Source: Larimichthys crocea (Eukaryota; Chordata; Actinopteri; Sciaenidae). Taken from it: DNA of 64,000 nt. Position 1 is the stretch's first letter. Each line of letters opens with the position of its first letter. A program made the position numbers and the translations under genes. Location: NCBI RefSeq assembly GCF_000972845.2, contig NC_040016.1, positions 23,956,633 through 24,020,632 on the forward strand, written 5' to 3'. Shown here piece by piece: positions 36,382-50,390 of this stretch. The notes beneath the pieces were generated by a model, which was not told where the DNA came from, searched no databases, and worked only from the letters and a program-made list of their open reading frames with translations.

Positions 36382-39142
36382 CTGATGAAAAACAGCATTT
36401 GTTTTCTTCTCCTGTAGCACAACACGAGTAAGTAAATCAGTGTAAGTGGATGTTGCAGGCTAACACGTGGAGGTGCTCTGTACATAACCACATTATGGAG
36501 GTGGGGGTTGTTTTGCTGTGCTGTTGATCTTATTAGTAATGGTATCCGTGGAGTTTTTCTTGTCTTATTGTTATATCCAGCCTCTCTGCCTTTATGCTGC
36601 TTGTGCTCTCCTCATTTATTGCCTCTTTTTCTCATTCTCCCCCTCTTTTTCTGTTCTTTCTCTTTTTCTCACTCAGCCAGCTACATTCCATTAAACCTTC
36701 AAAGATAACAGATGACTGCCAGGCTGCACTCCCTTGTTTTTTATATTTATTTCTCTTTTATTTATGATTGGCCTTCCCCCTGGATAGAGAACACATGCCA
36801 TTCCTAACATAATGTTATATTTCCCAGTGCCTGTCCTCAATGACACCAAAAAAACACAGTCATTCTTTAAAAGCCCAATGCTACCTAGAGGGCAAATAGA
36901 TGCTGTCCCAGTTGCAGAGACTGTTCCATACCATTTTTAATAATCTGGCTTGCTGATAGGGGCGGCCCCCACCACCTTTTTTAAGGGCGCCCCCCCATGC
37001 TTTTATGAAAAAGTAACACTCATGAAATTGAAAAAGCCACAGCTGACTCTCAGGGCCATTTCTCACGTAATGCATTTCAATTGGGTTTTTAAGATAGATT
37101 GCGTGAGGTCGAAGCGTGCTCTAAACATATCTCATAACCCAGACTGTACAACCCCGTCCCAGCGTCTCCGATCTGTTTTGTAAAGCCATGGCGGTGAGGG
37201 AGATGAAAGGCAGTGCGTATGTTGCATCAGTGGCCGGCAACGCTACATTGTATGACCTTCTTTGATGGTCGCCCTTTCTCCAGCTGTGAGAAGGCCAAGG
37301 AATTCAAAACCCCATAGTGTGGCTCAGATCGAGAGAGAGACTGCATCAAACCATCCTCTTGATGTCCTCGCTCTCTCCGCTCAACAAGGACGTGCACTCC
37401 ATGCGGTGCATTCTGTTGTCTGTTTTCACACAAAGCCTTGCTTATGTCACCTCAGATCTGTCAGTCCCTCAGGGGGGATCATAGGCTGCTGTGCCCGGTC
37501 TCGCAGCACTCTCAGCGGGGTCGTGGAAGCATCACCCGGCCCCTGAGTACCTCCTGCTTTACATTTCCATCCTGTGGATGGAAGAGGAACAGAGCTGTCC
37601 CACGAGACATTTGAAGGTGGATGAAAAGAATGAAGGGCGTTCTCAGAGGTTTCAGTCAGGACACATGTTTTTGAATCATTGTCTTATAGTTGAAATCAGA
37701 GGAGAGACTTGCATGACATTTCCTGTGGGCAGAGGTCTGCCTCAGAAGTCTTTTCTTATCCTAACTTTGTTGTCTGTGACTGCTGAGCCTGTGACGTGAT
37801 TCATTCACGTCAGCTGTAGTACTAGCAGCATAACTTTCTTCACTCCAGTTACTGGCACATAGATTCAGTGCACATCAGTGGATACAGGGACATTGACTCA
37901 GGCTTCCATTCCCTATGGAATGTTTGGATTCTTTTTTTTTGTTTGGTTTGGTAACAATGTGTGTGTTAACAACTGTGTTCATCATTTATCATTAAAGCTG
38001 TCATGAAGAGTCTCATATCCAGACCTATCTCCATGCTTTGTTAGTGCTGTGCTGACTGCTGCAGACTTCTTTTATTTAATGTGGATGTCTGATATAATGT
38101 TACCTGTATTTAACAGGACAGAAATCACATCATTATCTCCTAATTAGTCTAAAGACACTGATTTGGTCTGGACTGATTATTGTCTTCATCTGATTTTTGA
38201 GACCTGGATTCACACTATGAACACTATGACTTTCATGTTCATGACATCATTGAAATTACCCATGCATATCTGATGATTTATTTGCCAAATCATAATATAA
38301 GATCGACTTTATTTAACCAGGAAAGTTCCAAAGAATGATTTCCATGGTTTGCAGTGATGGTCTGCCAGTATATGCTTGTAGATGGAAGGACGGTGAAAAC
38401 ATAAAAAGTGACAGATCAAACAAATATATAAAACATACACATGAAGCAAGTATCAGGTATCAACAAAACAAGTATCAACAAGTATCATTAAACAACTTAT
38501 TATTGCAGAGTGAATAACAAAGTGTTGAATTTGAATACAATATTCACCTTGAGAGATGGAGGCTAAGAATAGCGTGCTGGTGTACAGATGATCTGTTTGG
38601 AGATGATGACATGTGAGGAAGTGTGTGTTCAATTCTTTACCTCTGTGATTGAAATGAAGTCAGTCATGTAGACATCCAATGAATGAAGTGTGAAGAAGAC
38701 AGTGGTGTGCTGCTACTCTTCCTTTAACCTATTACTCAAGTGCTATTTCTGTAACAATGTTTGTAGTATTTATTTTGATCATTCATTTTACTTATTCTTG
38801 TAGCAGTACAACACAAAACCAGCATGACCATTAGTTATCAAGTATTTAAAGTGACTGCTTTTATACATACGTAAACATGTTGGTCAGATCTGTTACATAA
38901 TAATTGAACTGAATCAAACAAAAAGATGTGTTGCAGCTAAAACAGCAGAGAAAGTTCTTTTCACAAAGCTCCAGTGTTTACTTTAGCTTTTCAAATCCAA
39001 CTTTATTTTTCTCTCTGAGTGTATTCAGTTGTGAGATGTGTCTGGTCCGTTTCTAGCTTCTGTCCACTGTGTCTGTACATTGGTATTGATTTTCTATGTT
39101 TTTTTTTGTCTGTATCTTTGTCTCTGCATGATGGTTACAATC

Positions 39143-39192
<50 letters not shown>
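39143..39192. repeat. TG microsatellite
   Basis: About twenty-five TG units with one CG interruption near the middle. Confidence 0.97.
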
Positions 39193-39193
<1 letters not shown>

Positions 39194-41984
39194 TGGTAAT
39201 TGTTAATGTGACATAAAGGGGTAATACAAGCTGAACATTCCAGAAGCTTTTCTTGTTAGATGTCTGATATTAAATTAGCTGAGAAATTATAATAAAATAT
39301 TCTTTATCTGTAGATTTCTCCATTACTTGATGAGAGAGAGCAAAAAAATGCTGACTGCCTTTGGGTGAAAGTATTCCCTTTAGTTTGATAAGAAAAGGGA
39401 AAAGTTATCTTTCCTTTAGAGATAACATACTTTCTTGTTTTGGAGAGAAATTATGAAACTTTAGCTTTTGTCTAGGTGGATGTACTCTCTTTGATAGTTG
39501 AATCAAAAGTAGTGAAGTTGACTTGAACCTGTCACAGTCAGTTGTGGTGGTTTCAAAAGGCCAAAACCTGATGTCAGTATTATATCAGCACATGCGACCA
39601 TAAACCTTTCCTGTATTCACTTCACTGCTACACCTATATGTGTGGGCCTTTTCCATTTTCTGGACACTATCTTGGCCCAGACAGGCAGTTTGTAAAGACT
39701 GAAGGGTCAGGGCCACAGGGTGTCCCTTAAAGTGAGTGATTTCCCTCATCTTCTTCACCTCAGGTAATGTATTGTTGAAGTGAGGACTGGAGTTTAGACA
39801 GCAGTGTGAAATGAAGTCAGGCCACTGTGCATCTGTCCCTGTTCCTTCTCCCGTGACGGCACTCAACATTTGAGCAATTTCCGCCTCACAGGAATTCATT
39901 TATATGTAAAACACAAGCGCTCAGACTACAGCACTGCCAAATACTATGAGCAGCTTCCAAAGTCCCACAGGTTTTATGCAATTGACCAGTGTACTGAAAA
40001 CTTTGAACTTGGCAACATGAGAGACAGCTTGTGATTTGAAGGGCGTTAACGAGGCAGCACTGTTCTCCCCTCTGGGCTCGCTAGCTGTCATGCTAGCTTT
40101 ATGGGCCTCAAAAGGAGATTTTTACAATAAACTGTATACAATATAAGAGCCAGGGCTTTATTTTATTTAAAACATATGAAACCCCCCGGCCAAAAGTCAG
40201 ATTCACAAATAAACCATTTGAACTTCTGGACTGACTGGAAATTCCAGAAAGTTTCAAATCCAAAATCACAGCCTTATCTGAACATGATCACAGAAATGTA
40301 CAAGTGTTGAGTTAGCATTTTACACCCAAGGCCAGCATTCAGAGCAAACCCAGTTAAAATCAATTAAATACAAACATGTGGTTTCATATACACTGTACAC
40401 TTGTCTAACTTGAGAACCAAACAAATCTGCCAAGCTCATAATGTCTCATTTGTATGGTCACCCTTCACTTAAAACTGCCAGCCTTACATCTGATCGGCCC
40501 GATCCCAAATGTTTATCTAATATGAGACAGGTTTTAGTCAATGATAGACAGAGAAAATGAATCTGATCAAATCTGTTGCTGCATTACCTATTTATCACCT
40601 TACATTTTTCCAGAGACATATTTTAGTGTGCTGCTTAGCGTCACACCTCTTGCAAATCAAAAATAAGCGGTTCCAGACTAATTTGCATTTGAGAATTAGT
40701 CTGGCGAGGCCACTCTGCATTTTGTTGGCTGTGCCAATATAAACTCCTAATGTTGTTTTAGTTAGAGTTAGATATTCTCTTCTGATTTGGGAATGTGGGC
40801 ACGGCTATATTTTTGACAATGTCAGAGCAAAGGTGCTGAGGGAGTCTAGCTAAGAGATGATTACATCAGAACTGTTGTTTCTGATCTGAAACCTCTAACT
40901 GGGAGGACTGCATTGGTTATTGGTTTGCCAGGCACTGAGGAAACATTGATTTGACGGTGGTGGTAAATGTTTGATGAAATTTAGGCACAAAATCAACTTT
41001 GTATAGAGGAGATAATGGTCGTAGTCCAAAGAAAACAGTTCACACGAAGCAAACAGTATCAAGTCAAAAGCTTTTTTTCACCATCCATCTGTCTTCGTCC
41101 TCCGTCCTCCCTAAGAGGATTTTTGGCAGTATTTATGTTACACTTCTTCCACCTTTGTTCCTGGCAGAGAAGAGTCATAATTCATACAGCCACTAGAGAT
41201 CAAGGTAAACATAAGTTGTATTTAGGCAAACAGATGAAAAATGCTGTTGTTACTCTCACGAGTAGTTTCATTATACAGGCCAATGTCAAATTGTGACCCC
41301 CGCTGCAGATTGCAGTCTGTTATTAAACTAAAGTGACTTCTCTAGATATATAAATTATATTCACATTAAATATTATACATTTTAGGAAAATCTGTAAACC
41401 CTCAGTTTCATCTTATGACCTCCTGGGGTTAGTCATGGCCTCCAGATGAGAAACTAATGGCCTAATGTAATGGTGCAGACACATGCACACAGATGTGGAT
41501 GCACCGGACCAGTGAATGATTTGGCTGGTGACGAGTTATTGGTGTCAGAATTTTTAATTCAGCAAAATATAGTACACAAAGAATAGTGAGAAAAAGTCAC
41601 TGCATTAATAGAATCTTCATTGATGATTGTGCATTATAATAGTGTGCACAGGCTAGTTTGACAATCTTATTGAGTTTCGTGAGCTTGGAGTGTCGTGCTG
41701 GATAGACTCATTTGCATAACGTTTGACAAGTCATGTTTATGCAAATTCAAATATGGTGAGTGGTCAGTCAACTCTGCTGTGGCATATCCATAATGCATGG
41801 CGAGGCCAGATCTCCTGTTCTCCATAACCATGACAACCATTTTCATCTTACCTCTTCTAAGCTTATTTTGCAGGACAGAGGGTTGAACACATGCTGTCTA
41901 TGATAAGGCAATTTATATTTAACTTTTAAATTATATTTAAAATGGTCGTCTTTTTTCTAAAAGACAAGAAAGTACATTGTAAAG

Positions 41985-41987
<3 letters not shown>

Positions 41988-42029
<42 letters not shown>
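41988..42029. repeat. TG microsatellite
   Basis: Twenty-one uninterrupted TG units. Confidence 0.97.
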
Positions 42030-42031
<2 letters not shown>

Positions 42032-42380
42032 TTGGCCAGTTTTCAAAGACAGGACTGATGCAGGCTTTGTTCTCTGAGTTCCAGCTTCAGCACAGTTGTT
42101 CTCAGTGATAGATAATAGAATCCTGTAACATCGTGGGATGAATGCAGGTACATTTAGTTTTCAGGTGGGTTGTTAGCTTTAAATCAGCTCGTCCTCCCCT
42201 CCCTCAGAAACCACTTAGAACATCTATAATAATGATGCATTAAGGTGTCAGCGGTGCAGGCTGCCTGATTCATCACTGCAGCCTGTTCATGGTGAGAGTC
42301 TGTCTCCTGTGCTTACCTTCACACATATTAATGTTTCATTGAGTACATTACACTACATCACATCTGTGTTTGATGATGAT

Positions 42381-42402
42381 CACACACACACACACACACA
42401 CC
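42381..42402. repeat. CA microsatellite
   Basis: Eleven CA units. Confidence 0.93.
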
Positions 42403-45400
42403 ACTCTTACAAATCAACATTTGAACAAATATGTTAATATTGAGGCACTTTTTTAGCCACACTTGTAACCTTGATGTATAGTGATGGTTCAAACTTTCTG
42501 ATGGTCTCATAAACCAATGAGCAGGACTTCATACTCTGAGTCTTGTTTTCCTCAAAATTCAGCTTAGAGAGCACTGTCTGCTGACCCGAAGTGATTAAAG
42601 GATCATCAGCATTAGTAATTATTACATTACCACAAAATTACAGAAATGATTCATACTGGAATGCAAAATTTAATTTACAGGTTCATCATTACATCAATAA
42701 AAAAAGAATGATCTGATCTCAACAGTCATATGGTGTAAAGTGTCTGAAAATGTTTTCACTAACCACAATGTATTCTAGTGACACAGAAGGCTCTGATTGG
42801 TTCTGATGAGCGGCCCAGGTCACTTCCTTTTTGTTTTGTTTTGTTTCTTGGTTCTTTTTTGTGAGTCTGAGGTGGAATGTTGTTCGTGTTTACATTGAGC
42901 CAACAAAGAATAGAGCATGTGTATGTTTAATCTAGGCCTTGACACGACCATCAGCCTTCCTCCAGCTCTTGATTGCAAGTTGCAGTTCAGTGTGCAGTGG
43001 GCTTCAGAGCGGCTGGATGTCTTTTGGACGGATGTAAAGATGTAAAAAGAAGGAAGTAGACCCTGCTTGCATGGGAGCAATGGGGGGTTCCCTTTCACTC
43101 TGCAAAGTGTTTTACTGAGCAGAAAATAAATATGTTGTTTGCTGTTCAGATGGCTTGCCTCTGGGCTCAACAGCAGGTCTACCTCCCACTCAGGCTTTTG
43201 AACTCCAGGAATGGAGAGGTGCTGTTACAGGCCCCCCTAAGGCCAAACGCCATCTTCCTCTTCTCCCTCTCTACTCCTTCCAGTGCACCACTTACTATCT
43301 CGTTGTCTTTCTTTCTCTCCTCTTTCTTCTTCTCTTTCTTCTCACTCCATTGCTACAAATTATAGCTTTGCCTTCTTCCTGTTATTGACAAGTGTTATTG
43401 TTTTTTTTGTTTTTTCAACATCCTGGAAGATCATAAGAATCACCAGAAGGTGAAAGAGACCGAGCCCTCAAATATTTGACAAATGGTGCCAGTGAGAATT
43501 ATTGATATGCAAGGTATTTCAGTTCAAAGACATCCTAAAGGCAAACGTGCGCAAAGTTGTGACTCCCACCATTACAACATGATGGAATTCATAAGGAGGA
43601 GTCAACTGCAGACCTGAGCCACATAAATGTCTGCCTGTGACTGGATTAATGAGCAGTGCAGCAGAGTGATTGAGGACTGTTACATTTTTGATGACACATT
43701 TATCCAGAACAACTTATGATACAAGTCCTTCCTCTTTAGCTCCTGCTGTGGCTCTGAGTTATGAAGTTCTTAGGACAACAGATTGCTAAAGAAATGATCA
43801 CTTCTTTTGGTCTTCATCATGGTGTATTTGGATGTCATTAATAATATGGGACTTGACAGAAAGCTGTACGGCGGCTAAGAGATGTGGGATGATCTGCAAA
43901 AGCCAGAATGGAAAGGCTAAAGCCAGTGAAGTGGTGGTAACAGTGGTTCCTTAACCTTTGTTAGGCCAGCAACTCTCATCCATTATCCACAGCCCTTACC
44001 CCCAAAACACACACTCCAGGAAACATCACTGAATTGATTCAGTCTTCTCTGCTATGAATTACATTCATTCCTGATGAATCTGCATTAGCAATTCATGGCC
44101 AATAGAAACACCCAGTGTCACTGCTGTGCAGTCCACTGAGGTTCACAGTGCAGTGTAAAGCAGTCTGTGGAGGTCAGAGCAGCAGATTGTCAAATAGCCA
44201 AGTGTTTGGCTTTAACACTAACTTAATATATTATCAATAACGCCATCTTTCTTAACTGTGATGTCAATTCCTGTTTGGCATGGTGGGATGATTTATAGCA
44301 GGTGTCCATGAGGTCATTTCAGCCAAAGCCCCTTCAGAGGAGTACACACACACTTAGAGTTTTCACATCTTGATTCATCATTGATAGCATGAAAGGAACT
44401 AGCCAGTCCTTCCATTTACCCCATTTTGACCAAGATGGCCCCACAAACCCACAATGTTCTCACATATTTTGCTTGTCAATTGCATGGCCACTGCAGCAAC
44501 CCACATTAAGTCACACATTATGATTGTGACATTATGATTCTGATTATGATTATGGGGCCTCATGACTAACTGGACCACGTGGGAGTTCATTTCAGTCTGG
44601 ACTAGTTGTTATTTGATGTGTTTGGACATCACATCACATCACAGGAGGAAGAAAGAGAGCGAGAGAGGGAAAAAGGTGAAAAGAGGTGAAATCTGTAGTG
44701 TGTCGTGACTGAAAATTATTTTATTATACAGATTTTTAGATTTGACTCACCACCTCATGTTGTCATTTTTTCCTATTGTGTTTCGTCCTCCTCCATCAGA
44801 GTAAAAAAAAAAAAAAAGCCCAAATGTACAAAGCAATCACTTTATTTATATGAGCACAGCTCTACCTTACAGTATATGCCACTGAAAAACTGAAAAAGGC
44901 TAGGCACTAAAGGTGAGGTCAGTCATACTCATCAGCGGTATTTGTTCCAGGAATGAGACTCATCAACTATCTTTGAGCCACCAGCCCACAGTGTCTGTAT
45001 TTCAGTGACCTGGGAGTATGAACGCCACATGTTCCTCCTTTAATCTGCTGCTAAAACAACATCCACACTTCTGGTGATTTTGGAAGCTTCAGGTATTTGA
45101 TCTCATTCACAACAATTCCCACAGTGGCATTATTGAGGGCCAACACAGATGCTGAGTGATAAGGACCAGCTTGCACTGAGCTTCCAAGTTTATTCCAAAG
45201 GTGATGGATTGGATGGATTGGCCTGGCAAGTTTTTTTGAGGAAAGTAATTCTCTCTGGACCTGACTTTGTGCAGGTTAATGAAAGGACCCTTTGTATGTC
45301 TGATGATGTACATTTCACTATATCAGAAGTAAGAGGGAAAAAACACCCCACAAGTACAGACAAGTCAACTCACTTCATTTTGACTTTAAGAAGCTTTGTA

Positions 45401-47654
45401 ATGTACTTAATTTAACTACCCATCTGCAGCTTGCCTATAATGGCAGTGATGTGTCCCACTGTGCACAGCTGATACTACAGCTAGCCATTGTCAAGCAGCT
45501 ATTGACTAATTGACAGCAGTGTGATTAGGTTGTTATTGGTGGTCTGGATCCTCCACCTGCACCTCCTGTTCTCCAGTCTTGGCAGATGCTAGCTGTGTTT
45601 ACATGCACGAAGCCTCCTTCCCTTTATAAATATGGAGAAAGGAAAGCTGTGCAGTGAGCCAAAAGCTAAACGTGCAGTGACACACACCAGTTTGTGTTGG
45701 ACGGTGAAAGCTCGGTGCAGCACAGTGATTGCTTCACACGTAATATCTGCAACACACTGTCTCAATTCAGAGAGGTTTAAAAAGAAAACAAGGAGTGAGG
45801 GAATGAGAAACTGATATCTCTGCTGTACGCACACTTTTCACGGTACTTGTGTCTTTTTGCTAGCAACATTCAACATGAACAGTTTGTCTTTCTCTTTGAC
45901 ATTGTCTCCGAAAGTGCAGTATACGAGGCTGGCTGTACTGAGTGATTCCAGTTCAACAGTACATATTTCCCTACAGTTCAGCCTGACATATTTGGTATTT
46001 TTGCATCTCCACTCAAAAATCTAATTAAGTTCAGTGGGTTTAAGTCACCACATGGATTTATGAAGGTGGAACCATCAGTGAGTAGGACAGAGTTCAAGAG
46101 GTTGAAATGGCATAAAGAGATAGACCCATATGTAGGGCTGGATAGGCACTTGGGGTTTGTTTTACAGCTAGCAACTTTACTGTTTTGGTTCACTCTCACA
46201 GCTTACATCAGCCTCATTTCCAGCAAACAGGCAGGAAAAAAGCTGAAAAAAAACCTAATAATAATAATAATAATAGAAAATAAAAAGACTTTTTTTTTTT
46301 TCTGGATGGTGGAAGAGACAAAAACAGAGCCAAAATTAGATTTACATTTTTTCAGGTAGTCAAAAAACAGACTTCCAAATGAATGCTGTGTGTCTGTTGG
46401 ATATGTAATTAGGAGACTGTAAGTCATATTGGCATGGCTTTCTTGTTAACACATTAAATGGGAAATCCCCCCAAACCCCAAAGATGATTTATAAGAAAAC
46501 TTCTAACTTATGTCTTTAAATACAGCATTTTCTTCCTCAAACAGTTTTGGTCTACAAACTTTAAATAAAATCATCGGCCTTACTATGCACTCTACCTGCT
46601 AATCGGTGCTCATCAAATTTAGACAATGTTGCCAAGCACATTCATTTCTGGACTTTCTTTTTTTTTTCATTTCTAACAATATTGTTATATATGTCACAGT
46701 AAACACACACACACACACAGGCTTCCATATAAAAACAAAGCTAACACTGTCTAAAGCACTGAAGTTCCAGAAGAATATCCGACCTCATCCAACTACTTCA
46801 ACAGTTTGTCTTGACTGTTCTTAAATATTCAGTTCTTAAAAACATCAGTCCAGCATGGTCCCAGACACATTAGCAACATGCTAAAAGCAGTAAATACGTA
46901 AAACAAACATTTAAACAACATGAAACAGTTTCTAAGTCAGATCATGAACACCCCCATTATGGATCCACTATTGTAAGATGACACCATGACAAATAAATGT
47001 TATCTATTCAGCTCTTCCTCCTCCCTCCTCTGACACTGCAGACCAATGTGAGGATTTGAGCACATTGGTCAAACAATCGACCAACCACCAGAGTTGACAG
47101 CTCTATGGCTGAATGGCACATTCATATCATCAGCAGAGTAAAATGCAGTTGTGTTTAAACAGGTTCTAAATGTTGAGTTGCTGTATCACTGCTCCATTCA
47201 CAAGCACAATCCCCCACAATGACTTTAATTAATACCCGTTTGGGAGAATATGTTGTTCCAGTTGAGCTGTCCCTGCTATAAATTCACCAAACAGACTCTA
47301 TATCCGGCTGCTTGACAACTGTTTACTTCGCAAGTAGATCAAAAAGCGATGTGCAGGGCTCTTTATGTGAGGATTAGCAAGCTGGAGAAAATGCTACACA
47401 AGTGATATTGGCAGTCTTGATCTTGGCAAAGAAAAAGCCTGGAGAATTGCTTTTGGCATGCAGAAATGTTCCCCGACACTACAAATTATGTAAACACGTG
47501 TGCATAAGAGCACATTTTCTATGCACTTACACACACACACACACACTGAGAGTCTAGTTCTCACTAGACACACATTTGCTGTGTGCCTTAATGCGTGCGT
47601 CAACATCACCATGACAACCAGTAGTGCCTGACTGTTTGACCAGTTCTCTCACTC

Positions 47655-47656
<2 letters not shown>

Positions 47657-47687
<31 letters not shown>
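47657..47687. repeat. TG microsatellite
   Basis: About fifteen TG units; a shorter AC tract lies on the same strand at 47529-47546. Confidence 0.96.
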
Positions 47688-47690
<3 letters not shown>

Positions 47691-49667
47691 TTCTCATTGG
47701 TTTTCACTGAGAAACAACACACCATCCAAGTCCATTTCACAGAATTATTGGCTTCAGCCTGACAATATACTTTTTTGTTTATCATTTTTACTGAAAACAT
47801 CCGTGTATATTAACATTTCTAAGTTGAACAATAATCAAAAATGAAATCACATCCTAAAACCAACACCTGCAATACAAGAATGTTACTGACAGATGACAGA
47901 CTGTGTGTCTGACATATCCTCTAATAAAAACACATTAATTAGCCACAGTGTTGGACTGGGTCACAGGTTCATGAAAATAGCAGAAGTGGGACAGAGTCAT
48001 TGTTTTAAGGCCCAAACAAATCCGTTTTTTTTTTTGTTGTTGTTGTTGTTTTTTTGTATTTTACAACTATTAGCTTGTAGCTAATGTTAGCATAAGTCAC
48101 ATCTGGATCATGGACATAAATGCTAGCCTCAATGTACCATTAATTTCCATCTGCGATTTTGAAGCCACATATTTTGCGTGTTACTGTCTGTGCTTCGTGA
48201 CAACTGTGACAATCAGAGGTGACAATCAAATATCACTCCTGCTCATACAGCGTGATTGAAAATATCATGAAAGTGAAGACAGACATACATCTCTGTGCTT
48301 TCAGAAGATATTAAGTCATTCCGAGTCCAAAGGCTAACTTCAAAGTAAAGTTGTGCCAAGCCAAAGCTTTTACCATGAGACTCAACAATCTACTGTCTTT
48401 CTTCACCAACTATGACCTCAGTCTCTCCACACATTTGTCCAGTGAATGCAATAAAGCCTCATTTGGGTACCATCTGCTGAAAAATAATGTTCAGCTGTTT
48501 TAGAAAATGATTAAATGGGCTCTGATTAAGTGCCACAGACACAGGATGGAAGGTTAATGCATATTGTTGCTTTGTTGTGTTGGTTCGTTCTTATGAACAT
48601 CAGAAATCATCCTTGCCTTGGAGCAAGCCAATCTTGCCATAGCAGCTGATAGTACAACAAAAAATCCTTTTGATTTCCTGCATATTTCCACTATGAATTG
48701 ATTCCTAATTGTGCATGTTCTGTGTCGATGGCGAGGAAAAAGGGAAACTTTTTAAATAAATATCTGATGTATATTCATAGATTTTACTGTAGTTTTAATA
48801 GAATGCATTACTGACTGAACGTAGGTTATATTTCCATCACCCATTGCTTATGACTGCTTCACCGGTTGCATATAAATCATAAATTGCAGTTTTCTTCATT
48901 TAAGCAATTACATAAACACTGAATAAGCAGTGAACTGCATTTTTAGCTGAGTCATTCTTCCACTATATCAAGCCCAGAGCTATTGATTCCAGATGTTGCC
49001 AGCTTGTTTAGCTCAAATTACTTTTCACAGAAAAAAGAAAAAGAAATTGTGATGGGGTTTTTTTGTTTTTTTTTGTCTGTCTGACATTTTCAAATCTTTC
49101 AAATCTTATTAAAACAGAGCAGTAGCTACTTCTTCACATGGAGGTACTGCTCCCATCAGTAGGAGGGCAGCAGGAGCAGTGTGTCTCGAGGCAGTGTTGT
49201 GTAAATCCAAACAGCAGAGGAAAAGGGTCAGGGGTAATGTCTCCGTGACAAGTGAAAATATATGAGAGAGATTTTAACTCGATGTAAAACAGTAAAGATT
49301 ATTGGGTTAGTTCACACTTGAGGCCATCTTCCCTTTTTAACTTCTGTCTTTATTTTTCTTTTTCAAGTTTTGGCTGATTTAAGTTTTGTTTCAAACTTTG
49401 CAGTGAATGTGTGCCTGTGGTAGGAGGGATTGTAGGTCCAGGACTGTATCCAGGACTTTATACTGAGGTCAAGGTTACAAGCAACCCACAACAGCAAACC
49501 AGTGAGCTCACTTAAATAGCACGTTCTGGTCTACAGGTTTCTGACTTTCTTTCATGTGTTTTTTAGTTTTTTCTAGTGGTTGTGATGAAGACATGATAGA
49601 AATGGTCTAAGTGATGAAATGACCAAGCTTAGGTTACACTCAAAGAGCTCAGCTCTGCTGCGCTGTG

Positions 49668-49882
49668 TGTAGTGGGTCAAGTCTATGGGAAATATGAAAT
49701 GATTTTGTTTTGCTTGTATTCAATTATTCTGCACTCCATGTCGCCCTTTTTGTTTTTTGTAATGGGTGTGCACTTCATTGTAGTCCTGTCTGCACTATGT
49801 TCTATGTTATATATAGCACCATCGTCCTTGGTTTTACTGTATATATGGTTGAAACGACAATAAAACCCCTTGAACCTTGATT
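49668..49882 (+). mobile_element. LINE 3' tail (L2-type), 5'-truncated
   Basis: The segment ends tatatggttgaaacgacaat then aaaaccccttgaaccttga, the form of 3' end seen in L2-like fish LINEs (ending in short TTGAA-type units). Upstream parts such as gtctgcactatgttctat and tagcaccatcgtcctt also fit such tails. No coding part is present. Confidence 0.55.
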
Positions 49883-50200
49883 ACAGAAAGTTTGGTGACT
49901 TCCACTCAGCCTTACATTTATTTATTTACAGGGTGCAAACTTCAAGGTATCTATCATGTGTTTAAAGCTAGATAGTAGCTTCCTGAGTAAGACAGACTTT
50001 ATAGCCTGTTTATTCCATTTCAAGTAATCTATGCATTATTGTCCCATATAAAGAATCTATTGATACGTATGTAATTATTTTAGTGTCTACACCTGCAGCA
50101 GCTCAATAACTGCCATTGTTCATTGGATTTTGTAAAGGTTTTACCCTGTACAGTACAGTATGTGACCCAAACTTACCATACTGTCTCATGTCTCTCACAG

Positions 50201-50296
50201 ATGCAGATCTACATGTACAACTCAGACGACTTCGACAGCCTCAGTGCAGCTCTCAGGGAGAAGAGGATCATCGCAGCCATGGCTGTGTTTTTTCAG
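50201..50296 (+). CDS. ptprg: ptprg exon: carbonic-anhydrase-like domain, third zinc-ligand strand
   Basis: This 96-bp exon encodes exactly 32 codons and is phase 0 on both sides (acceptor tctctcacag, donor gtagga at 50297). The peptide reads [18 protein letters not shown], then [21 protein letters not shown] aligns with the carbonic anhydrase II strand AELHLVHWN: the third zinc histidine (His119) is replaced by Gln. SDDFDSL and the AMAVFFQ strand match PTPRG closely. The first codon is ATG, but this is an internal exon, because it joins in frame to PVE of the exon before. It could be skipped without a frameshift. A long TG tract and a G-quadruplex motif begin about 30 bases after its donor site. 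Confidence 0.96.
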
Positions 50297-50325
50297 GTAG
50301 GATTTTTGTGTCCTTTTTTACCCAG

Positions 50326-50328
<3 letters not shown>

Positions 50329-50376
<48 letters not shown>

Positions 50377-50390
50377 GGGTGTGGGTGTGT
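50329..50390 (+). repeat. TG tract with G-quadruplex motif, 30 bases after a 5' splice site
   Basis: A TG run from about 50329 to 50366 passes into gggtgggtgtgggtgtggg (50367-50385). This has four runs of three G with loops of 1, 3 and 3 bases, a canonical quadruplex pattern on the transcribed-sense strand. UG repeats in pre-mRNA are known binding sites for TDP-43 and CELF proteins. Confidence 0.9.

Larger units (their letters stand above)
27630..50200 (+). other. ptprg: ptprg intron, 22.6 kb, phase 0
   Basis: The intron runs from gtaagc (27630) to the acceptor tctctcacag (50191-50200). It is mainly unique-looking sequence with many simple repeats: CA or TG tracts at 27878-27909, 29103-29152, 30589-30625, 33950-34042, 39143-39192, 41988-42029, 42381-42402, 46703-46719, 47529-47546 and 47657-47687, a CAGA tract at 36322-36380, and an AAT run near 46255-46276. 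It also has a 31-bp tandem duplication at 30110-30171 and a LINE 3' tail at 49668-49882. No other exon, RNA gene or large transposon was recognised. Confidence 0.88.

Noticed and set aside
38284..38420. Start tttatttaaccaggaaag resembling a common fish repeat
   Set aside because: Only the first about 20 bases look alike; too little to call a copy.
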